A stretch of DNA of 64,000 nt from Lacibacter luteus (GTDB lineage Bacteria; Bacteroidota; Bacteroidia; Chitinophagales; Chitinophagaceae): contig NZ_SDHW01000008.1 in the NCBI RefSeq assembly GCF_004118265.1, forward strand, positions 124,001-188,000, read 5' to 3'. The position numbers and the translations under genes are program-made. The notes under the pieces are model-generated. The model was not told the DNA's origin, did no database searches, and was given only the letters and a program-made list of their open reading frames with translations. This document shows, piece by piece, positions 59,034 to 64,000 of this stretch (position 1 is its first letter; every line of letters starts with the position of its first letter).

Positions 59034-62000
59034 ATGTTGCAACTGCTCCGCTTGTCAGTTAATCAGCATGCCTTAAATGCACTGCTAACGCCTTTTTATT
59101 TCCTGATCCAATCAAAAAAACTATTGCTTCGTTTTGCAATGCTTGTGATAAGTGTTGGGATGATGAGTGGGGTTGTTGGGCAGGCAACAGTGATTAGTGA
59201 TAAACCTGATTATGCGCCCAGATCGAATGCAGTCTTTACTGGTGCGGGTTTTCAGGCATTTGAACAAGTGCAGCTAAAGGTTAAAAATCTCAACAGCCCT
59301 TGTAATACAGTTACTGCTGATTCTTCCTATTTACCGTGGACAGTCGTTGCTGATGCAAATGGTGCGTTTGTTACAAATTGGACGGTTTGTGATTGTCCTG
59401 GGGATTCACTAAGGTTAAAAGCAACTGGAATAACAAGTGGGTTAATTGCTTATGCATATTTTACTGATGGTGTAATATATCCAAGCGGAATTTCTGTTCC
59501 GGCAAATTCTGATCAAAATTTGTGTTTGAATTCTACCGCATCTCCGATCACGGCAACAATGACAACTTGTGAGCTAGGAGGAGGAGCAAGTAGCTACATC
59601 AATATTACATATACTTGGTATTACAATACTTCAAATACAAACGTAATTAGTGGTTCAACTGTTACTGTTCAAACCTCTAGTAGTTTAACTTCACAAACGA
59701 CTACAAATAGTTATACACCATTAACTACTACTACCGGAACAAGATATTATTTTTGCAGGGTTACATTTACACCTCGTGCAGGAAGTGGTGGTCAATGTGG
59801 GCAAAACAATGCTCCTGGTTATCCATTTACCACTAATCCAGTTGCTATTAATGTCAATACCATTGATTATGCAAACCTTCAATTTCCGTCAAACGCAAAT
59901 TTTTGTGCGGGCGGGGATTTTACTGCTTATGGACAAGTATATGAACCGGGCATTACAGAAGGTGGTGGACAGGGTTCAGGTGTAGAAGTTCAGTTTGGTT
60001 ACAATACTTCTAATACTAATCCAGAAACATGGACAAATTGGAGTAATGCTACTTTTAATACTCAAGTAGGAAATAATGATGAATATACATTTACATTTTC
60101 AACTTCCACTCCAGGTACATACTATTATACATTTCGTTATAAATTAAGCTCGTGTACATCTTGGCAATACGGTGGTTACCCCAACGGTTTTTGGAATGGA
60201 ACAACGCAAAACAGTGGTGTACTTACGGTAAATTCTAATCACACACTTTTACATAATTCCGGATCTCTTTCTCAATCTATTTGTGAAGGCACTGCAATAG
60301 CTCCGATTCAATACTCATTTGGCGGTGGTGCAACAGGAGTTACCGTTTCCGGATTACCTGCAGGGGTTAGCCCTTCAATAGTTGGCAATACTGTTACGCT
60401 TAGTGGTACACCAACAGTATCTTTTGGAACATATAACTATACCGTTACTACTACGGGTAATAGTTGTACGACACAAAGTATTGGAGGTACAATAACTGTT
60501 AAGAGTAAACTTAATGTTATTAATCTTGATCCTCCGTTAACCCCTTCTATCTGTTTTGGTAATTCTTATACTGCTTATTCTGAAGTATACGAGCCGGGAG
60601 TAACAGAAGGCTCAGGGCCTGCAAGTCCTAATATTGTGGCAGAATTCGGCTATGGAACAACTAACGATGTTGGCTCGTTTACATGGGCAACTGCAGCTTT
60701 TAATGGTCCCGCAAGTCTTTTCAGCTATGATGGATATCTGTACACATTTACTCCTCCTGCCGCAGGAGTATACTATTATACATTCAGGTACAGTTTTAAT
60801 GGATGCGATTGGCAATACACTCCGCAGGTGGGAACACTTACTGTTGATGTACCGCATACATTAACCCTTGCATCTGGAGATAATACCCAGGAAGTATGTG
60901 AGGGTACAGCAATTACTGCTATACAATACGAATTTGGAGGAGGTGCAACCAGCGTAAATGTTTCAGGATTGCCAGCAGGTGTGAGCTCGTCTATTGCTGG
61001 AAATGTATTGACAATTAGTGGTACACCCACCGTGCAGTTCGGTACGTTTAATTATACAGTTACAACAGTCGGCGGTAGTTGTCCAACTCAAAGTCTTGGG
61101 GGTACAATAATTGTAAAAAGCAAACTTGACTATGTCAATCTTCAATACCCTTTAACCGCTACTGTTTGTCTTGGACAATCTCTTACAGCGTATGGCCAGG
61201 TTTATGAGCCAGGTATAACTCCGGGTAGTGGTTCGCCAAGCACAAATATTATTGCCGAGTTTGGATACGGCACCACAAATAATTCCGCTTCGTTTACATG
61301 GGTTACCGCATCATTTAACAGCTCAGGTAGTAACGGAAATAATGATGAATATCAGTACAGTTTTACTCCAACAGCTGCAGGCAACTATTATTATACGTAC
61401 AGATATAGTTTTAATGGATGCGATTGGCAGTATGCAAGTGAAATGGGCACTTTAACTGTTAATGAGGCGCCTGTAATTACTACTGTTTACAGTAATATCT
61501 CAAAAAATAATGATCCTGGTTTTTGTGGTGCTGTTGTAACATATACTGCCGCTAATGCATCAGGATCACCGGCTCCAAACTTTACTTATTCGCATCCTTC
61601 AGGTTCGTTGTTCCCTGTTGGAACAACTACAGTTACGGTAACTGCCACCAATAGTTGTGGAACAGATGCAAAAAGTTTTACAGTAACCGTTACAGACAAC
61701 GAAGATCCAACCATTACAGCACCGGCAACAGTAAATGTTAATGCAGATAATGGAAGTTGTGCAGCAACAAACGTATCACTTGGCACTCCGGCCACCGGCG
61801 ATAATTGTGCAGTTGCAAGTGTAACAAACAATGCGCCTGCAAGTTTCCCTGTTGGATCAACAACTGTAATCTGGACAGTAACTGATGTACACGGAAGAAC
61901 AGCAACCGCAACGCAAGTTGTAACGGTTACTGATAATCAGGATCCAACCATTACTGCACCAACTGCAGTAAGTGTAAATGCAGACAATGGAAGTTGTACT

Positions 62001-64000
62001 GCAACAAATGTTGCGTTAGGTTCAGCAACTACCGCTGACAATTGTGGCGTAGCAAGTGTAATCAACAATGCACCTGCAAGCTTCCCTGTTGGTTCAACAA
62101 CAGTAACGTGGACAGTAACTGATGTACACGGAAGAACAGCAACCGCAACGCAAGTTGTAACAGTAATCGATAATCAGGACCCAACCATTACAGCACCGGC
62201 AACAGTAAATGTTAATGCAGATAATGGAAGTTGTGCAGCAACAAACGTATCACTTGGCACTCCGGCCACTGGCGATAATTGCGCAGTTGCAAGTGTAACA
62301 AACAATGCGTCTGCAAGCTTCCCTGTTGGTTCAACAACCGTAACATGGACAGTAACAGATGTAAACGGAAGAACAGCAACCGCAACACAGGTTGTAACAG
62401 TAACCGATAATCAAAATCCTGTTATTTCTAATACGCCTTCTAATATTTCGGTGTATACAGGCGCAGGAAGCACAACATGTAATAAAATTGTTACCTGGAC
62501 TGCGCCTACTCCTTCGGATAATTGTGCAATCAGCACATTTACAAGTTCGCATACAAGTGGAACTACGTTTGCTGTGGGAACAACAACAGTAACTTATACT
62601 GCAACAGATGTAAATGGCAACTCTGTAACTTCTTCTTTTACAGTTACAGTAATTGATAATACAAATCCTGTTGTTAATGTTCAAAACATTACGCTGAATC
62701 TTACTGCAGCAGGAACCGGAACTATTACTGCCGCACAAATAAATAATGGATCTACAGATAACTGTGGTATAGCAAGTGTTGTTTTAAATAAAACAAACTT
62801 TACCTGTGCAGATTTAGGTAGTCAAACAGTTACTCTCACAGTTACAGATATTCACGGCAATTCAGCTTCTGCCAATGCAACTGTATTGGTTAAAGATATT
62901 ACTCCGCCAACTGTACTTACAAAGAATATCACTGTAAATCTTGATGCTGCAGGCAATGCAAGCATTACAGCAGCCCAAGTGGATAATGGTAGCAGTGATG
63001 TTTGCGGACCTGTTACGTTGAGTGTGAGCCCTGATGCGTTTAATTGTAGTAATGTTTCTCTACCTGCTCCAACTGAATTATTTATTACAGAATATATAGA
63101 GGGTAGTTCTAATAATAAAGCGATTGAGATATATAATGGTACTGGTTCTTCAATCAATTTAGGTACAGGCGGATATGCAATTCGTGTATATTTTAATGGA
63201 TCAACTTCATTTACTTCAGTTAGTTTAACAGGAACTATAGCCGCAGGTGATGTTTACGTGATTGCAAATGGATCATCAAATGCATCAATATTAAGTCAGA
63301 CAGATCAAACAAGTTCTGTAATGTCATTTAATGGAAATGATGCAGTTGCATTAGTTAAAGGTTCGACGATAATTGATGTTATTGGTCAAATAGGAACTGA
63401 CCCCGGTACAGAGTGGGGCACTGGATCAACTTCAACAGCGGATAATACAATCAGACGCAAATCTTCAATTAATAAAGGTGATAATAATGGTTCAGATGCA
63501 TTTAATCCTGCAACTGAATGGGATGGATTTGTAACTGATGCTACAGGTGGCTTAGGTACTCATACATTTACAACTGGAGCCGTTTCGGTTACCTTAACTG
63601 TAACCGACGGCAGCGGTAACCAATCTACAGGAACAGCATACGTTACTGTTATTGATAATATTGCTCCATCGCTTACACCTGCAGCCAATCAAAATGTAAA
63701 TCTTGGCGCAAGTTGTTCAATTGTTGTGCCGGATGTACGTGGTACTGCAACAGATAATTGTGCAGGAGTTACAATTACACAAAGCCCTGTTGCCGGTTCT
63801 ACAATTTCTTTAACACACGATCAAACAACAAATATTACTGTAACAGCAACGGATGCTTCGGGCAATACAACTGTAAAAACAGTTGTGTTAACAGCGAAGG
63901 ATGTAACGCCGCCTGTGTTAACGCCAGCAGCTAATCAAAATGTAAATCTGAATACAAGTTGTTCAATTGTTGTTCCGAATGTTATTGGTACTGCAACAGA
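59034..64000 (+). CDS. Giant secreted protein with Ig-like/HYR repeats and a lamin-tail domain, 5' part
   Basis: The first 1655 residues of an open frame running off the window. An N-terminal extension with hydrophobic [20 protein letters not shown] (residues 30-50) acts as a signal. From about 280 to 810 two full and one partial copies of a module pair ([11 protein letters not shown]...EFGYGTTN...[16 protein letters not shown] and [24 protein letters not shown]) follow. HYR/Ig-like repeats start near 820, with three 79-residue units at 888-1124. A lamin-tail domain ([19 protein letters not shown]) occupies about 1346-1505. More HYR units follow. Such Chitinophagaceae proteins usually end in a type IX secretion tag, outside this window. 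Probable role: adhesion or surface structure. Confidence 0.9.
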   Translation, partial: MLQLLRLSVNQHALNALLTPFYFLIQSKKLLLRFAMLVISVGMMSGVVGQATVISDKPDYAPRSNAVFTGAGFQAFEQVQLKVKNLNSPCNTVTADSSYLPWTVVADANGAFVTNWTVCDCPGDSLRLKATGITSGLIAYAYFTDGVIYPSGISVPANSDQNLCLNSTASPITATMTTCELGGGASSYINITYTWYYNTSNTNVISGSTVTVQTSSSLTSQTTTNSYTPLTTTTGTRYYFCRVTFTPRAGSGGQCGQNNAPGYPFTTNPVAINVNTIDYANLQFPSNANFCAGGDFTAYGQVYEPGITEGGGQGSGVEVQFGYNTSNTNPETWTNWSNATFNTQVGNNDEYTFTFSTSTPGTYYYTFRYKLSSCTSWQYGGYPNGFWNGTTQNSGVLTVNSNHTLLHNSGSLSQSICEGTAIAPIQYSFGGGATGVTVSGLPAGVSPSIVGNTVTLSGTPTVSFGTYNYTVTTTGNSCTTQSIGGTITVKSKLNVINLDPPLTPSICFGNSYTAYSEVYEPGVTEGSGPASPNIVAEFGYGTTNDVGSFTWATAAFNGPASLFSYDGYLYTFTPPAAGVYYYTFRYSFNGCDWQYTPQVGTLTVDVPHTLTLASGDNTQEVCEGTAITAIQYEFGGGATSVNVSGLPAGVSSSIAGNVLTISGTPTVQFGTFNYTVTTVGGSCPTQSLGGTIIVKSKLDYVNLQYPLTATVCLGQSLTAYGQVYEPGITPGSGSPSTNIIAEFGYGTTNNSASFTWVTASFNSSGSNGNNDEYQYSFTPTAAGNYYYTYRYSFNGCDWQYASEMGTLTVNEAPVITTVYSNISKNNDPGFCGAVVTYTAANASGSPAPNFTYSHPSGSLFPVGTTTVTVTATNSCGTDAKSFTVTVTDNEDPTITAPATVNVNADNGSCAATNVSLGTPATGDNCAVASVTNNAPASFPVGSTTVIWTVTDVHGRTATATQVVTVTDNQDPTITAPTAVSVNADNGSCTATNVALGSATTADNCGVASVINNAPASFPVGSTTVTWTVTDVHGRTATATQVVTVIDNQDPTITAPATVNVNADNGSCAATNVSLGTPATGDNCAVASVTNNASASFPVGSTTVTWTVTDVNGRTATATQVVTVTDNQNPVISNTPSNISVYTGAGSTTCNKIVTWTAPTPSDNCAISTFTSSHTSGTTFAVGTTTVTYTATDVNGNSVTSSFTVTVIDNTNPVVNVQNITLNLTAAGTGTITAAQINNGSTDNCGIASVVLNKTNFTCADLGSQTVTLTVTDIHGNSASANATVLVKDITPPTVLTKNITVNLDAAGNASITAAQVDNGSSDVCGPVTLSVSPDAFNCSNVSLPAPTELFITEYIEGSSNNKAIEIYNGTGSSINLGTGGYAIRVYFNGSTSFTSVSLTGTIAAGDVYVIANGSSNASILSQTDQTSSVMSFNGNDAVALVKGSTIIDVIGQIGTDPGTEWGTGSTSTADNTIRRKSSINKGDNNGSDAFNPATEWDGFVTDATGGLGTHTFTTGAVSVTLTVTDGSGNQSTGTAYVTVIDNIAPSLTPAANQNVNLGASCSIVVPDVRGTATDNCAGVTITQSPVAGSTISLTHDQTTNITVTATDASGNTTVKTVVLTAKDVTPPVLTPAANQNVNLNTSCSIVVPNVIGTAT
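61695..62405 (+). repeat. Three tandem 237-bp HYR-encoding repeats
   Basis: Units start at 61695, 61932 and 62169 (next, diverged unit at 62406). Each spells DN(Q/E)DPTITAP...NGSC...DNC...[12 protein letters not shown]. Units 1 and 3 are almost identical in the first half, while units 1 and 2 are almost identical in the second. Confidence 0.9.

Noticed and set aside
61695-62405. Tandem repeats considered as a CRISPR or satellite array
   Set aside because: The 237-bp units stay in one reading frame and encode HYR domains; there are no short repeats with unique spacers.
62331-62738. 135-codon Cys/Ser-rich frame antisense to the giant protein
   Set aside because: It arises from the reverse reading of Thr/Val/Ala-rich repeats and has no promoter or domain.

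Overview
The window is ordinary chromosomal DNA of a Gram-negative Bacteroidota, most likely a member of the Chitinophagaceae. Several things point there: promoters with a TAnnTTTG -7 box, very few Shine-Dalgarno sequences, clade II (Sec-type) nitrous oxide reductase, two-component propeller kinases, DUF5916, BBP2 porin and CRTAC1-type FG-GAP proteins, HYR-repeat giant surface proteins, and the ligase-associated pair PdeM and DEXH helicase. The genus is inference. I saw no rRNA, tRNA, CRISPR array, insertion sequence or prophage.

Layout. (1) 1-13.7 kb, + strand: branched-chain amino acid and nitrogen assimilation genes, ilvB (3' part), ilvN, ilvC, ilvA, gltB, gltD, amt and an outer-membrane porin. 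(2) 13.8-22.2 kb, - strand: putrescine synthesis (aguB-aguA), a flavodoxin-fold oxidoreductase with a Crp-type regulator, DUF1801 and HD proteins, two immunity-like genes (one SUKH/SMI1) and PEP carboxylase. (3) 22.3-32.4 kb: a region built round a propeller histidine kinase, an acyltransferase and a NarL-type response regulator. Six promoters here carry the same palindrome, CACAT-N4-ATGYG, most of them centred about 44 bp upstream of the expected start of transcription. I read this as an undescribed two-component regulon controlling small secreted or envelope proteins. (4) 32.4-35.9 kb: a large FG-GAP/ASPIC lipoprotein. (5) 35.9-45.8 kb: a nitrous oxide respiration island with a haem-copper-oxidase-like membrane protein, a Crp/Fnr regulator, a lipoprotein cytochrome c, nosZ, a membrane-NosL fusion, nosD, nosF, nosY, truncated haemoglobin, a fasciclin lipoprotein and a 58-residue membrane protein. 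Four copies of a second palindrome, TATGAyT-NN-nnTCATA, lie at its promoters. (6) 45.7-58.7 kb: lpxB, small secreted proteins, surE, a LexA-like XRE/S24 repressor, a DUF5916 protein, an HDAC-family deacetylase that seems to start at ATT, pdeM, a haem-binding protein and an Lhr-like helicase. (7) 59.0 kb to the end: the first 1655 residues of a giant secreted protein with repeated Ig-like/HYR modules and an inserted lamin-tail domain.

How the genes work together. Region 1 takes up ammonium, fixes it as glutamate and feeds branched-chain amino acid synthesis. Region 5 is a self-contained N2O sink: electrons pass through the cytochrome c to NosZ, and copper is supplied by NosL and NosDFY. The local Crp/Fnr protein is the obvious candidate to bind the TATGA palindromes. 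The two palindrome families are read directly from sequence; their binding proteins are inferred.
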